A DNA stretch of 64,000 nt, taken from NCBI RefSeq assembly GCF_000091325.1, contig NC_014012.1:1178001-1242000 (forward strand). Reading direction: 5' to 3'. The notes beneath the pieces are model-generated. The model was not told the DNA's origin and did not search any database. It worked only from the letters and a program-made list of their open reading frames with translations. Both the position numbers and the translations under genes were made by a program. Numbering within the stretch: the stretch's first letter is position 1; every line of letters begins with the position of its first letter. This DNA is from Shewanella violacea DSS12. GTDB taxonomy: Bacteria; Pseudomonadota; Gammaproteobacteria; Enterobacterales; Shewanellaceae. Positions 33,321 through 42,737 of the stretch are shown one piece after another.

Positions 33321-34457
33321 TTAACAAAACTGGGATAAGAGTTCGTTTACGAACATCTTACCTTTAGCGGTTAATTCCCAATGAGTCTCATTTTCAGTTA
33401 ATAAGGTTTTTTGCTTGGCTTTCTCTATGCCTTGAGCAATCACCCGATGAGATAAGCCAGTTCTTTGCTCAAATTCAGTCTTAGGTATCGCCGACATAAG
33501 ACGGAAACGATTCATTAGGTATTCCAGCGGACGTTCATCTTCAGTCACCTCTACGGTGTCAAAAGTGTACTCATCGGCTGCTAGATAGCCCTTTGGGTGT
33601 TTTATCTTTACTGTGCGTAATATCTGGTTCTGTTCTAGGAGAGTCACCTTGCCATGAGCGCCACAGCCAATGCCAAGGTAATCGCCAAATTGCCAGTAAT
33701 TGATATTATGTTGGCATTGAAAACCGGGTTTCGCGTATGCCGAGATCTCATATTGCTCGTAACCTAGATCGGCTAATTTTTTCTGCCCTTGCTCATAGAT
33801 GTGCCACAGGGCTTCATCATCGGGTAACTGAGGGGGCTTAGAGTGAAACAAGGTATTTTGCTCTATGGTTAGCTGATACCAAGACAGGTGAGGGGGAGCC
33901 AGTTCTGCTGCCGTGTCTATATCAGCCATAGCCTCTTCGAAACTTTGGTTGGGAAGGCCATGCATCAGATCCAAATTGAAACTGCGATAACCTGAGCTCT
34001 GGGCTTTTCTCGCCGCAACTTCGGCCTCATCTTTACCGTGTATACGGCCTAATAGATTCAGCTTGTCTGTTGAGAAGCTTTGAACACCAATAGATAGACG
34101 AGTAACACCGGCATTAGAATATGCCTCGAAGTCGTCATGCTCTAAGGTACCAGGATTGGCTTCCATGGTTATTTCTATCTGCTCACTGAAGGGGATCATC
34201 TGATTGACTCCCGTGAGCAGTCTTTCGATTTGAGCCGCATCGAACAGTGAAGGCGTGCCGCCACCGATAAATATGGTGTGTATCTCACGTTCCTGCACAT
34301 AGTGAAGATCGTTTCTCAGATCGGCAAGTAAGGCATCGACATATTCTTGCTGTGGTAGTTCACCATTCTGACCATGGGAATTGAAGTCACAATAGGGACA
34401 CTTCTGTACACACCAAGGAATATGAATATACAAGCTTAATGGCGGCAGAGTTAACAT
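33321..34457 (-). CDS. hemW: Radical SAM heme chaperone HemW
   Basis: A 378-residue radical SAM protein. The cluster motif C16-x3-C20-x2-C23 (WCVQKCPYCDFNSH) is near the N terminus, followed by FIGGGTPSLF and GVTRLSIGVQSF. HemW binds heme and delivers it to client proteins; it resembles HemN but lacks coproporphyrinogen oxidase activity. The length fits HemW (about 380) rather than HemN (about 455). Its ATG overlaps the rdgB stop (TAATG), so it is coupled to rdgB, the standard arrangement. Confidence 0.93.
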   Translation of the reverse strand: MLTLPPLSLYIHIPWCVQKCPYCDFNSHGQNGELPQQEYVDALLADLRNDLHYVQEREIHTIFIGGGTPSLFDAAQIERLLTGVNQMIPFSEQIEITMEANPGTLEHDDFEAYSNAGVTRLSIGVQSFSTDKLNLLGRIHGKDEAEVAARKAQSSGYRSFNLDLMHGLPNQSFEEAMADIDTAAELAPPHLSWYQLTIEQNTLFHSKPPQLPDDEALWHIYEQGQKKLADLGYEQYEISAYAKPGFQCQHNINYWQFGDYLGIGCGAHGKVTLLEQNQILRTVKIKHPKGYLAADEYTFDTVEVTEDERPLEYLMNRFRLMSAIPKTEFEQRTGLSHRVIAQGIEKAKQKTLLTENETHWELTAKGKMFVNELLSQFC

Positions 34458-35059
34458 TAAATAATCATACCTTTTTGCTTCATGGCATGGATCAATAGCT
34501 TCATCGCCTTTCCTCTGTGGCTAAGGCGATTCTTCTCTTCGCTATCTAACTCGGCCGCTGAGCAGTTATGCTCATTAGGTATAAAGATAGGGTCGTAACC
34601 ATGGCCGTTATCCCCAGTCGCTGCGAAGGCAATTTTTCCTTCCCATGATGCCTGAGCAATAATTGGCGTCGGATCTTTTGCGTGGCGCATATAGACCAAG
34701 ACGCATTGAAAGCGGGCGGTTCTGCCTTCCATATTGGTTTTTAGAGTGTCTAATAACTTAATGTAGTTATCTTTCTCCCCAGCATTATCTCCGCCGTATC
34801 TGGCTGAGTAGATCCCTGGAGCGCCATCAAGAAGGTCAACCTCAAGACCCGAGTCATCGGCAATTGATGCGAGTCCGGTAATCTCGGCGGCATGACGCGC
34901 TTTTATGATGGAGTTTTCAACGAAAGTTGTTCCGGTTTCAGGGACCTCTTCTACATTGAATTGACTCTGAGGAAGTACCTCAACGCCGAATGCTGAGAAG
35001 ATTTCAGAAAACTCTTTGAGTTTACCTTTATTGCCACTGGCGAGAACGAACTTATCCAT
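34457..35059 (-). CDS. rdgB: Non-canonical purine NTP pyrophosphatase (RdgB/HAM1)
   Basis: A 200-residue ITPase that clears dITP/XTP from nucleotide pools. Starts with FVLASGNKGKLKEF (phosphate-binding loop), contains ADDSGLEVDLLDGAPGIYSARY near residue 67 and GHGYDPIF near 152, then the C-terminal SHRGKAMK. Length is normal. It lies in the yggS-to-hemW gene block. Confidence 0.95.
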   Translation of the reverse strand: MDKFVLASGNKGKLKEFSEIFSAFGVEVLPQSQFNVEEVPETGTTFVENSIIKARHAAEITGLASIADDSGLEVDLLDGAPGIYSARYGGDNAGEKDNYIKLLDTLKTNMEGRTARFQCVLVYMRHAKDPTPIIAQASWEGKIAFAATGDNGHGYDPIFIPNEHNCSAAELDSEEKNRLSHRGKAMKLLIHAMKQKGMII

Positions 35060-35209
35060 TAGAGACCTTTATATGGGATTTGTTGATTGGGCGCCATGAT
35101 AACTAAGGAGGAGGGGAAACGATAGCAGATATTGATGCAATTTAAGCAGAGGGTTAAGAACTAAAAGCCGCTGCTTTTAGTTCTCGAGATTTATGATAAA
35201 GCTTCAAGA

Positions 35210-35644
35210 TCACTCGACATAAAACTTTTGTTTAAACTTCAATTGGGTATGAAGTTTCTTGCCATATTTTATGGCGACCAGGAAATTTATCTCCTGATCA
35301 TCTCGAAAGGGGACTTCGGCAATATAATAGATAGCCTTGCCTTCACGGATCTCTCTAAATTTCAGGTCTATTCGAGCGTCGAGTAGATTGTTGGCAATTC
35401 CTGAAATCTCAACAGATACTGGTGGATTGCCTTCTTGGCTAGTGTCTAGCACCGAAATGTTGACTATGCCTATATAGCTACTGCGCTTGATGCCATAGGA
35501 CTTAGCTATGCTAGGGGTTAAAAATGTACTGCTTAGGGCCACGTAGTGAATATCATAGTTGCCAACTTTCTGTTTCTGCTCTGCTGACACGTTGCCAACG
35601 AAGACTAAGGTAAGTATGAGTACAGATAAAATTGCTCTAAACAT
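35210..35644 (-). CDS. DUF4426 family exported protein
   Basis: A 144-residue protein with a signal peptide ending NVSA^EQKQ near residue 22. The mature domain reads IHYVALSSTFLTPSIAKSYGIKRS and FKQKFYVE at the end, typical of DUF4426. Function unknown. It is embedded between yggU and rdgB in the operon, as often in Alteromonadales and Vibrio, with looser spacing on both sides (about 150 bases). Confidence 0.83.
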   Translation of the reverse strand: MFRAILSVLILTLVFVGNVSAEQKQKVGNYDIHYVALSSTFLTPSIAKSYGIKRSSYIGIVNISVLDTSQEGNPPVSVEISGIANNLLDARIDLKFREIREGKAIYYIAEVPFRDDQEINFLVAIKYGKKLHTQLKFKQKFYVE

Positions 35645-35794
35645 GAGGCTGCTCCTGCGGTAATGAACTGACTATTAGCGGTAACTGTTATGGTTATCAT
35701 ATATTTGAGTATAGGTGTTTAGCCTATGGCTCGCTTCGTTCTATTTATCCATTTACAAAATTTAATGGCTGCATTTTTCTATCACTTAGGCAGC

Positions 35795-36100
35795 TTAACA
35801 GCTTCTAGTATCGAGTAGATCTGCTATTTGCTCTGGGATAACTCTAGGCGTTAATATTTCTACTTGCTTATGTCGACCTAACTCTCCTTTGTGAATAATT
35901 ATGTCTCCCTTAGGGACTTTAAACGCCTTTGAGAGAAACTTGGTTAGGTGAGCATTGGCTTTTCCATCTACAGGCGGCGCTGTTATGGCTATTTTAAGCT
36001 CATTACCGTGGACGCCGATAATTTTATCTCGGCTGGCCTTAGGCTGGATATAAAGGTTTAGCAGCAGGGAGTCCTGCTGCATAGATACAGGCAGCATCAT
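35795..36100 (-). CDS. yggU: DUF167 (YggU) family protein
   Basis: A 101-residue small alpha/beta protein with the YggU signature [20 protein letters not shown] and [18 protein letters not shown]. Function unknown; structure known to be a simple fold in E. coli YggU. It starts three bases after the yggT stop, so the two are co-translated. An ATG at 36082 is an alternative start. Confidence 0.92.
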   Translation of the reverse strand: MMLPVSMQQDSLLLNLYIQPKASRDKIIGVHGNELKIAITAPPVDGKANAHLTKFLSKAFKVPKGDIIIHKGELGRHKQVEILTPRVIPEQIADLLDTRSC

Positions 36101-36103
36101 GGC

Positions 36104-36652
36104 CTAGACGTTAGCCCAAAATGGTACATATTGAGCTAAGAGCATGTTGACAAAATTGAGAATGATCATCATCACCAATAAAGAGAGATCTAAGCCACCC
36201 ATCTGGGGAAGCATGCGGCGAATTGGTGACAGTAGTGGTTCAGTTAATTGACCCATAACCATTTCTATTGGGTTATGGCCTTGGCTAACCCAGCTTAAGA
36301 CAGCACGGATAATCAACATCCAGAACAGCAAGACACCTGCCTGCTTAAATACTGAAACCAAAGATATTAATAAGATTGTAGGTAAATTAATTGCGGCGCC
36401 AGCGATTAGGCTCAAAACCACAAATTTTGCCACTACAACCATAAAAGCCAATACTAGTGAGGCTGTATCTAAACCTCCCATGGAAGGTAAGACACGACGC
36501 ATAGGGGCTACAATTGGGTGTGTGGCCTTGACGATAAACTGACTAAAGGGGTTATAGAAGTCTGCTTTAGCGAGCTGAAGCCAGATGCGAATAATCACAA
36601 TCATCAGATACAGGTCGAAAACTGTGTTAACTAAGAAACTGAGTGCATTCAT
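36104..36652 (-). CDS. yggT: YggT family membrane protein
   Basis: A 182-residue inner membrane protein made of two YGGT domains, each a hydrophobic hairpin followed by a conserved basic turn: HPIVAPMRRVLPSMGGLD (about 45-62) and EPLLSPIRRMLPQMGGLD (about 140-157). Two-repeat forms are normal in gammaproteobacteria. The role is not certain; links to osmotic tolerance and cell division/distribution have been reported for relatives. Part of the proC-yggT-yggU unit. Confidence 0.92.
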   Translation of the reverse strand: MNALSFLVNTVFDLYLMIVIIRIWLQLAKADFYNPFSQFIVKATHPIVAPMRRVLPSMGGLDTASLVLAFMVVVAKFVVLSLIAGAAINLPTILLISLVSVFKQAGVLLFWMLIIRAVLSWVSQGHNPIEMVMGQLTEPLLSPIRRMLPQMGGLDLSLLVMMIILNFVNMLLAQYVPFWANV

Positions 36653-36727
36653 GTATTTTCTCTATTTTATATTGAATCAAAATTCATATAGGGTTTAATG
36701 TCGCTTTAACTGCTTGGCTTAAGAGCT

Positions 36728-37546
36728 TTAATATTGCTTGGCCATCTCTTGAGCTCGGGCCACACAATCATCCATGGCTTGTTTGACTATGCCCCTTAAG
36801 TTACCGGCTTCGAGAGCGGCGACAGCTTGAGCCGTAGTGCCACCCTTGGAGGTTACATTGGCTCTCAGTTGAGCCGTGGTCAATTCTGGATTTTGCTTGA
36901 CCATTTGCGCCGCGCCTAATGCCGCTTGCTGAACCAGTTGCCTTGCTTTCTCTTCATCCATTCCCGATGCTTTAGCATTGTCGATCATAGCTTCCATGAA
37001 GAGGAAAAAATAGGCCGGCGAGCTACCGGATAATGCGATAACCTGATCGAGCTCGGACTCACTGTCAACCCAAACGACTTCGCCGCCGCTCAACATCAAT
37101 TTTTCACAGAGGGCTTTTTGCTCAGATGATATTTCATCCCCTGCATATAAGCCTGTCATGCCAACCCCTATTTGAGTCGGCGTATTAGGCATAGTACGAA
37201 TAAGTTTTATCTCTTGTCCAAAATAATCGCCATAACGTTTAGCTGGAATACCCGCTGCTATGGTGATGATGAGTTTTTTGCTCAGGTCTAAAGTACTTAA
37301 CTGCTCGCAAACCTCTTGCATAAAGTGTGGTTTGACACTGAGTACGATAACATCAGCCTGTTTCGCAGCGGCTAAATTATCATGAGATGTGGCGATATTC
37401 AGTGATTTTTGTAACCCAGCTAACTTAGGTGCACTAGGGTTAGTGGCATGTATCAATGAGGCTGGGTAGCCGTTGTTGACAAGTCCGGTAGCGATGCTGC
37501 GAGTCATATTACCCGCACCGATAAAGCATAATTTTTTTTCAGCCAT
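36728..37546 (-). CDS. proC: Pyrroline-5-carboxylate reductase
   Basis: A 272-residue NAD(P)H-dependent reductase for the last step of proline synthesis. Rossmann motif CFIGAGNMTRSIATGL near residue 6, RTMPNTPTQIGVGMT near 118, and the C-terminal dimer/active site ALGAAQMV and TSKGGTTAQAV. I chose the ATG at 37546 (MAEKKLCF) over an upstream ATG at 37558. It sits between yggS and yggT, the common arrangement. Confidence 0.95.
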   Translation of the reverse strand: MAEKKLCFIGAGNMTRSIATGLVNNGYPASLIHATNPSAPKLAGLQKSLNIATSHDNLAAAKQADVIVLSVKPHFMQEVCEQLSTLDLSKKLIITIAAGIPAKRYGDYFGQEIKLIRTMPNTPTQIGVGMTGLYAGDEISSEQKALCEKLMLSGGEVVWVDSESELDQVIALSGSSPAYFFLFMEAMIDNAKASGMDEEKARQLVQQAALGAAQMVKQNPELTTAQLRANVTSKGGTTAQAVAALEAGNLRGIVKQAMDDCVARAQEMAKQY

Positions 37547-37685
37547 GATACTTCTCATAATTTTCTATATTTGTGCCTCTTCCGTTGAGGCCGTTATTTC
37601 AGATGACAAAAATATTGTCATGAATTCGTTGTTAGTCAGTTATGACTAACATTTGGGCTTAGTACTGTTAAAACAAGGCTATTGG

Positions 37686-38381
37686 TTAGGGCTTGTCTCT
37701 TTCACCGAAAATTGCACTACCAATTCTAACCATGGTTGAACCTTGTGCAATGGCCTGTTCTAAATCATTGCTCATCCCCATGGAAAGCGTATCCACTCGG
37801 GGATAAAGTGATTTGAGTTCTTGATATAAAGTTTGTAGCTGTTGGAACTCATCTGTTTGTAACTGTTTATCCGATGTCGCGGTGGGGATGGCCATCAAAC
37901 CCCGGAGGATTAAATTGGGCATCTGCTCGATTTTACTCGCCAGTGATTCAAGTTCCTCCGGTGTTGCGCCGGATTTACTGGCTTCGCCACTGATATTGAT
38001 TTGGATGCAGATGTTCAGTGGTGGCATCTCTTTTGGACGTTGCTCGTTAAGCCTAGATGCTATCTTTTCACGAGAAACCGTGTGCATCCAATGGAAGTGG
38101 CTGGCGATGATTTTAGTCTTATTTGATTGTAAGGGGCCGATGAAGTGCCATTCTATTTCGGGGCAGCAGTCCTTCAGGGCGTTAACCTTAGACTCACCTT
38201 CCTGTACATAGTTTTCACCAAATCGTCTTTGGCCTGCCGTATAGGCGGCTAAGATATCCGAATTCGGTTTAGTTTTACTTACTGCTAGTAATTGAATTTC
38301 ATTGGCATTTCGTGAAGAAATTTGCGCCGCTTGTTCGATTCGATGCTGGGCGTTAGCCAGTCTGTCTGCTATTGTTGTCAT
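37686..38381 (-). CDS. yggS: PLP homeostasis protein YggS
   Basis: A PLP-binding TIM-barrel protein of about 231 residues. The PLP lysine is in LLAVSKTKP near residue 37; FGENYVQEG, EWHFIGPLQSNK, LSMGMSNDLEQAI and GSTMVRIGSAIFG are all family markers. YggS-type proteins control the free PLP pool and amino-acid balance. The start is taken at 38381 (MTTIADRLANA). The frame is open to 38414, which would overlap the divergent pilT start region; only 36 bases separate the two chosen starts. Confidence 0.93.
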   Translation of the reverse strand: MTTIADRLANAQHRIEQAAQISSRNANEIQLLAVSKTKPNSDILAAYTAGQRRFGENYVQEGESKVNALKDCCPEIEWHFIGPLQSNKTKIIASHFHWMHTVSREKIASRLNEQRPKEMPPLNICIQINISGEASKSGATPEELESLASKIEQMPNLILRGLMAIPTATSDKQLQTDEFQQLQTLYQELKSLYPRVDTLSMGMSNDLEQAIAQGSTMVRIGSAIFGERDKP

Positions 38382-38417
38382 GATGTAAGTTTTTTGGTTG
38401 AATGGATATCCCATACT

Positions 38418-39455
38418 ATGGAAATCACAGAGTTACTTGCCTTTAGTGTAAAGCACAAAGCGTCAGATCTACACCTTTCAGCGGGCGTTTCGCCTATGAT
38501 ACGTGTTGATGGCGAAGTCAGAAAGATCAATTTACCCGCTTTAGATCATCAAGGGGTGCATGGACTCGTCTATGACATCATGAATGATAAGCAGCGTAAA
38601 GATTACGAAGAGCATTTAGAGATAGATTTTTCCTTCGAGGTACCAAATTTAGCGCGTTTTCGAGTCAACGCTTTCAATCAGGCACGAGGAGCCGCGGCGG
38701 TATTTCGTACCATTCCCAGTGATATTCTGAGTTTAGAGCAGCTTGGCGCACCGGAGATCTTCAAGAAAATATCCAGCTTCCCACGTGGCTTAGTCTTGGT
38801 AACCGGTCCTACAGGCTCGGGAAAGAGTACCACATTGGCGGCCATGGTTGATTATATCAACGAGAGTCGTCACGAACACATTCTCACCATCGAAGACCCT
38901 ATCGAATTTGTGCATCAGAGTAAGCAATGTCTGATAAACCAGCGTGAGGTTCACCGTCATACTCACAGTTTTAATGCGGCTTTACGAAGCGCGCTGCGTG
39001 AAGATCCCGATGTTATCTTGGTGGGTGAGATGCGAGATCTTGAAACCATCAGGCTGGCGATGACAGCAGCTGAGACCGGTCACTTGGTTTTCGGTACTCT
39101 ACACACCACCTCAGCGGCAAAAACAATTGACCGTGTGGTCGATGTTTTCCCCGAAGGCGAGAAGGGCATGGTTAGAACCATGCTATCTGAATCGTTACAG
39201 GCGGTAATATCGCAGACCCTAATTAAAAAAGTGGGAGGAGGGCGAGTGGCGGCCCATGAGATCATGATGGGAACACCGGCGATCAGGAACCTTATCCGTG
39301 AGGATAAAGTGGCGCAGATGTATTCTGCGATTCAGACAGGTATGTCTCATGGCATGCAGACATTAGATCAATGCCTGCAGACCTTGGTCAACCGGGGTCA
39401 GATCAGTCGTGAAGATGCTCAGCACAAGAGTGCCAATAAGCAGACAAAATTTTAA
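38418..39455 (+). CDS. pilT: Type IV pilus twitching motility ATPase PilT
   Basis: A 345-residue pilus retraction ATPase. Walker A GPTGSGKST (about 131), Asp box ILTIEDPIEF, Walker B VILVGEMRD, His box GHLVFGTLHT and the PilT-specific C-terminal AIRNLIRE are all present. It begins MEITELLAFSVKHKASDLHL, the standard PilT N terminus, so the ATG at 38418 is used instead of the frame's first ATG at 38322. Divergent from yggS and 23 bases before pilU. Confidence 0.96.
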   Translation: MEITELLAFSVKHKASDLHLSAGVSPMIRVDGEVRKINLPALDHQGVHGLVYDIMNDKQRKDYEEHLEIDFSFEVPNLARFRVNAFNQARGAAAVFRTIPSDILSLEQLGAPEIFKKISSFPRGLVLVTGPTGSGKSTTLAAMVDYINESRHEHILTIEDPIEFVHQSKQCLINQREVHRHTHSFNAALRSALREDPDVILVGEMRDLETIRLAMTAAETGHLVFGTLHTTSAAKTIDRVVDVFPEGEKGMVRTMLSESLQAVISQTLIKKVGGGRVAAHEIMMGTPAIRNLIREDKVAQMYSAIQTGMSHGMQTLDQCLQTLVNRGQISREDAQHKSANKQTKF

Positions 39456-39478
39456 TGGTTAATCGCTAAGGTTTTATT

Positions 39479-40591
39479 ATGGATGTTCGTCCTTTCTTAA
39501 AAACTATGATAGACCGCAAGGCCTCGGATCTATTTATTACTGCGGGTTTCCCCCCGAGTGCCAAAATAGATGGTGAGCTCACACCATTGAGTGAAACCTC
39601 ATTCTCTCCGGCTCAGTCACTGGATTTTGTCGAGTCCTTGATGAGCGATGAGCAGAAGAAGGAGTTTCATCAGACTCGTGAGTGTAATTTTGCATTTGCC
39701 TTGCCGGATTTGGGACGTTTTCGTGTCAGTGCCTTTTGGCAGAGAGAAGCATCGGGTTGTGTCATGCGTCGTATCGAGACTCAGATCCCCGATGTCGATG
39801 ATCTAAAATTGCCAGTGATCCTCAAAGATCTGGTGATGAGCAAACGTGGACTCATCATCATGGTAGGCGGAACCGGTACGGGTAAGTCAACATCCTTGGC
39901 TGCACTGGTGGGCTATCGAAATGCTAACTCTCGTGGCCATATTTTAACTATCGAAGATCCGGTTGAATTTGTTCACGAGCACAGAAAATGTATCATTACC
40001 CAGCGAGAAGTGGGCATAGATACCGAGTCATTCGATGCCGCGCTTAAAAGTTCATTACGCCAAGCGCCTGATGTGATCTTAATCGGTGAAATTCGAACTC
40101 AAGAGACCATGGAGTTTGCCCTAGCGTTTGCCGAAACGGGTCACCTATGTATGGCGACCTTGCACGCAAACAATGCTAACCAGGCGTTGGACCGTATCAT
40201 GAACTTAGTGCCGGAGAGTAAGCATCAGCAGCTACTATTCGACCTTTCGTTAAACTTAAGGGGAATTGTAGCTCAACAGTTAGTGCCGACCATGGACGGT
40301 AAAGGGCGACGTGCGGCCATTGAGATTCTGATTAATACGCCTCGTATTAGTAGCTTGATCGCTAAAAATGAGCTGCATTCGCTCAAGGAGACCATGGCTA
40401 AGTCTAATGAGCAAGGGATGCAGACCTTCGATCAGGCCTTGTTGACGCTATATACTTCTAATGAGATTAGTTATGCCGATGCCTTACATCATGCGGATTC
40501 TCCAAACGATTTAAGGTTGATGATTAAGCTGCAGAGCTCAGAGCAATCGGGTTCAGGCTTTATGGAAGGAGTGACACTGGATTTAGATTAG
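39479..40591 (+). CDS. pilU: Type IV pilus ATPase PilU
   Basis: A 370-residue PilT paralogue that assists retraction. It has Walker A GGTGTGKST near residue 129, ILTIEDPVEFVHEH, Walker B VILIGEIRT and HLCMATLHANN. The PilT AIRNLIRE motif is replaced by PRISSLIAKNEL, as in PilU. The C-terminal extension of about 25 residues beyond PilT is also typical. Same transcript as pilT. Confidence 0.95.
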   Translation: MDVRPFLKTMIDRKASDLFITAGFPPSAKIDGELTPLSETSFSPAQSLDFVESLMSDEQKKEFHQTRECNFAFALPDLGRFRVSAFWQREASGCVMRRIETQIPDVDDLKLPVILKDLVMSKRGLIIMVGGTGTGKSTSLAALVGYRNANSRGHILTIEDPVEFVHEHRKCIITQREVGIDTESFDAALKSSLRQAPDVILIGEIRTQETMEFALAFAETGHLCMATLHANNANQALDRIMNLVPESKHQQLLFDLSLNLRGIVAQQLVPTMDGKGRRAAIEILINTPRISSLIAKNELHSLKETMAKSNEQGMQTFDQALLTLYTSNEISYADALHHADSPNDLRLMIKLQSSEQSGSGFMEGVTLDLD

Positions 40592-40650
40592 TGATTAATC
40601 ATCTAGCTGAATCAGTCATCTATACGAGAGTCCATTTAATGGACTCTCAA

Positions 40651-40685
40651 GGAGGTCAGAGCGTTTATTCTCTGGCCTTTTTTAT
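40651..40685 (+). terminator. Terminator of pilTU
   Basis: GGTCAGAG-CGTTTATT-CTCTGGCC followed by six T. A second palindrome GAGAGTCCATT/AATGGACTCTC lies just before it at 40626-40648. Confidence 0.85.
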
Positions 40686-40767
40686 TTTATTGAATACAGG
40701 TTCGCGAAATTATCATTCTCTGATTAAACTTGGAGAATAGTTTTCATACTAAAGACATAGGAGTGTC

Positions 40768-41871
40768 ATGATTGTGCTTAAAGGATTAGTAGTAATGTGT
40801 TTATCCATCTTGGTTGCATTTTCAGCGAATGCGGTCAAAGTGACCGATGAGCTGGATCTCGGTGGAGCCATACGGGTGAATTATGGCTGGAAGGATTACG
40901 CCAACGATTCCAAGTTGGAGTTTGAGCTGTTTCGCGTCGATGTTAATTATAAGGATGATGGTCTTTTTGCCTCGGCTCAGTATCGTTGGTACGAGGATAT
41001 TGACGTCATTCATCACGCCTATGCGGGCTACAAGTTCAATGAAGAGCAGAGTATTCAGATTGGAGTGACTCAGGTTCCTTTTGGCTTGCTTCCTTACGGT
41101 GCCCATTCATTTTGGTTTAGTGCTAACTATTATCTCGGCTTCGAAGATGACTATGACGCGGGCATACACTGGAAATATGCCGATAACACTTGGCGTTTAG
41201 ATCTCGCTTATTTCTTCAATGATGAATATGCAGATGGCGCCAGATACGACAGATATTCCTTCGATGTCGCTAATACCCAAGATTCTCCCTATGAAGAGTC
41301 GGGGCAGCTCAATGCTCGTATCGAGCGAGACTTAACGACGGATAACATCAAACACAAGATTGGCGCTTCTTTACAATATTCCAAGTTAGATTATTTGCAC
41401 ACAGTAAATTCTCAGGTAGCGGGTGAAGATACAGATGGATATGCGGCATCTTTTCACTGGCAAGTCGACTGGGCTAAATGGCAAGGGCAGTTGCAGTACA
41501 TGTATTATGAGTACGATATGCCTGATAGGGAGCGTATCGCCTTGTCGGCCTTCGCCTATCCGTTTGAGATAGCCTCATCGGCTGATGTGCTTACCTTGAA
41601 CTTCTCTCGTAGCATAGATGTGGAATGGGGACCGATTAGCAATCTTAATTGTTATAACGATTTTAGTCAGGTGTTCGCATCGGGTAAAGGCTTAGAGGAT
41701 TCGATTCAGAATGTGACCGGTTGCGCCATCACAGCTGGAAAGTTTTACTCTTATGTGGATTGGATTGCCGGTAACAACATGTGGTTTATCAATGGGCCTG
41801 GTGTTGGCATTTCCCAGGGGGAGACTGAATGGAGTTCACGCCTGAACATCAATATCGGCCTCTATTTCTAA
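40768..41871 (+). CDS. Outer membrane beta-barrel porin-like protein
   Basis: A 367-residue protein with a signal peptide ending SANA^VKV near residue 22. The mature sequence alternates in barrel-strand fashion, is rich in aromatic and acidic residues (HHAYAGYKFNEEQSIQIGV, QVPFGLLPYG), and ends in a C-terminal phenylalanine (NINIGLYF), the sorting signal for the Bam complex. The QVPFG(L) segment resembles phosphate-selective (OprP/OprO-like) or related porins, but I cannot name a substrate. No adjacent transporter or regulator gives a hint. Confidence 0.78.
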   Translation: MIVLKGLVVMCLSILVAFSANAVKVTDELDLGGAIRVNYGWKDYANDSKLEFELFRVDVNYKDDGLFASAQYRWYEDIDVIHHAYAGYKFNEEQSIQIGVTQVPFGLLPYGAHSFWFSANYYLGFEDDYDAGIHWKYADNTWRLDLAYFFNDEYADGARYDRYSFDVANTQDSPYEESGQLNARIERDLTTDNIKHKIGASLQYSKLDYLHTVNSQVAGEDTDGYAASFHWQVDWAKWQGQLQYMYYEYDMPDRERIALSAFAYPFEIASSADVLTLNFSRSIDVEWGPISNLNCYNDFSQVFASGKGLEDSIQNVTGCAITAGKFYSYVDWIAGNNMWFINGPGVGISQGETEWSSRLNINIGLYF

Positions 41872-41914
41872 ATGTCTAACGTCTAGGATTAGCATCATAG
41901 CCTTGAGTCATAAT

Positions 41915-42011
41915 TTTGAACTATAACTTTGAACTATAACTTTGAACTATAACTTTGAACTATAACTTTGAACTATAGCTTTGAACTATAACTTTGAATT
42001 ATAACTTTGAA
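41915..42011. repeat. 13-base minisatellite, about 7.5 copies
   Basis: TTTGAACTATAAC repeated head to tail, with one AGC and one AATTA variant near the right end. Non-coding, between the porin gene and the ruvX tail repeats. Confidence 0.93.
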
Positions 42012-42054
42012 AAAATAACGGCCAGTGGAGATGACTTCACTGGCCGTTATTTTA
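42010..42054. terminator. Bidirectional terminator between porin and ruvX
   Basis: AAAATAACGGCCAGTG pairs with CACTGGCCGTTATTTT over 16 bases, with A/T tracts at both ends. Confidence 0.85.
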
Positions 42055-42311
42055 TTATTCTGTGGCTTTATAGCGCCTGAATAAAAAGACTAGTCGTACA
42101 TAGTTTCGAAAAAGCTTTCTATGATCAAGACTGGCGTTATTTTATTATTCTGTGGCTTTATAGCGCCTGAATAAAAAGACTAGTCGTACATAGTTTCGAA
42201 ATAGCTTTCTATGATCAAGACTGGCGTTATTTTATGATTCTGTGACTTTATAGAGCCTCAATAAAAGGCTAGTCGTACATAGTTTCGAAATAGCTTTCTA
42301 TGATCAAGACT
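42041..42311. repeat. Three 90-base tandem repeats containing the 3' end of ruvX
   Basis: Units start near 42041, 42131 and 42221. Each carries GACTAGTCGTACATAG (the reverse complement of the ruvX end ..MYD-stop) plus trailing non-coding sequence. The rightmost is the true gene end; the middle one matches its final about 40 bases exactly, the left differs at one base. Confidence 0.93.
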
Positions 42312-42691
42312 GCCGACATGGCATCGACCTGTCCCTTAGTTAAGGCCTTATACCCACCGAGTTCAAACAGTCTAGCCTTGGCATCGGCGGTCGTTAGACG
42401 CTCATCTTGGGTCGCTATCTTTACACCGAATCTACCCTTGATGCGATTGGCAAACTTCTTCGCTCTCTGGGTTATCTCTTGCTCGGTGCCATCCATATTC
42501 AAAGGTAGGCCAACGACGACCATATCAGGCTGCCACTCCTCGATAAGCATGCCAATCTCTTCCCATTTAGGGATACCATCGACAGCTTTTATTGAACCAA
42601 TAGGATTGGCTGTGCCTGTGAGTGATTGACCTATGGCGATGCCAATGCTTTTAGTGCCGTAATCAAAGCCTAAAACAGTAATTGAACTCAT
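42269..42691 (-). CDS. ruvX: Putative pre-16S rRNA nuclease / Holliday junction resolvase-like RuvX (YqgF)
   Basis: A 140-residue RNase H-like protein. [16 protein letters not shown] near residue 6 has the first catalytic aspartate (D10), [13 protein letters not shown] the second strand, and DERLTTADA the DERxTT motif; the last aspartate is in [15 protein letters not shown]. In E. coli YqgF finishes the 16S rRNA 5' end. Start ATG at 42691. It follows yqgE on the same strand (46-base gap). Its final 13 codons are duplicated twice downstream. Confidence 0.95.
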   Translation of the reverse strand: MSSITVLGFDYGTKSIGIAIGQSLTGTANPIGSIKAVDGIPKWEEIGMLIEEWQPDMVVVGLPLNMDGTEQEITQRAKKFANRIKGRFGVKIATQDERLTTADAKARLFELGGYKALTKGQVDAMSAVLIIESYFETMYD

Positions 42692-42737
42692 GAAGTATTT
42701 CTTATTTATTATGTGAATAATTCAGACTCAGATGAGT

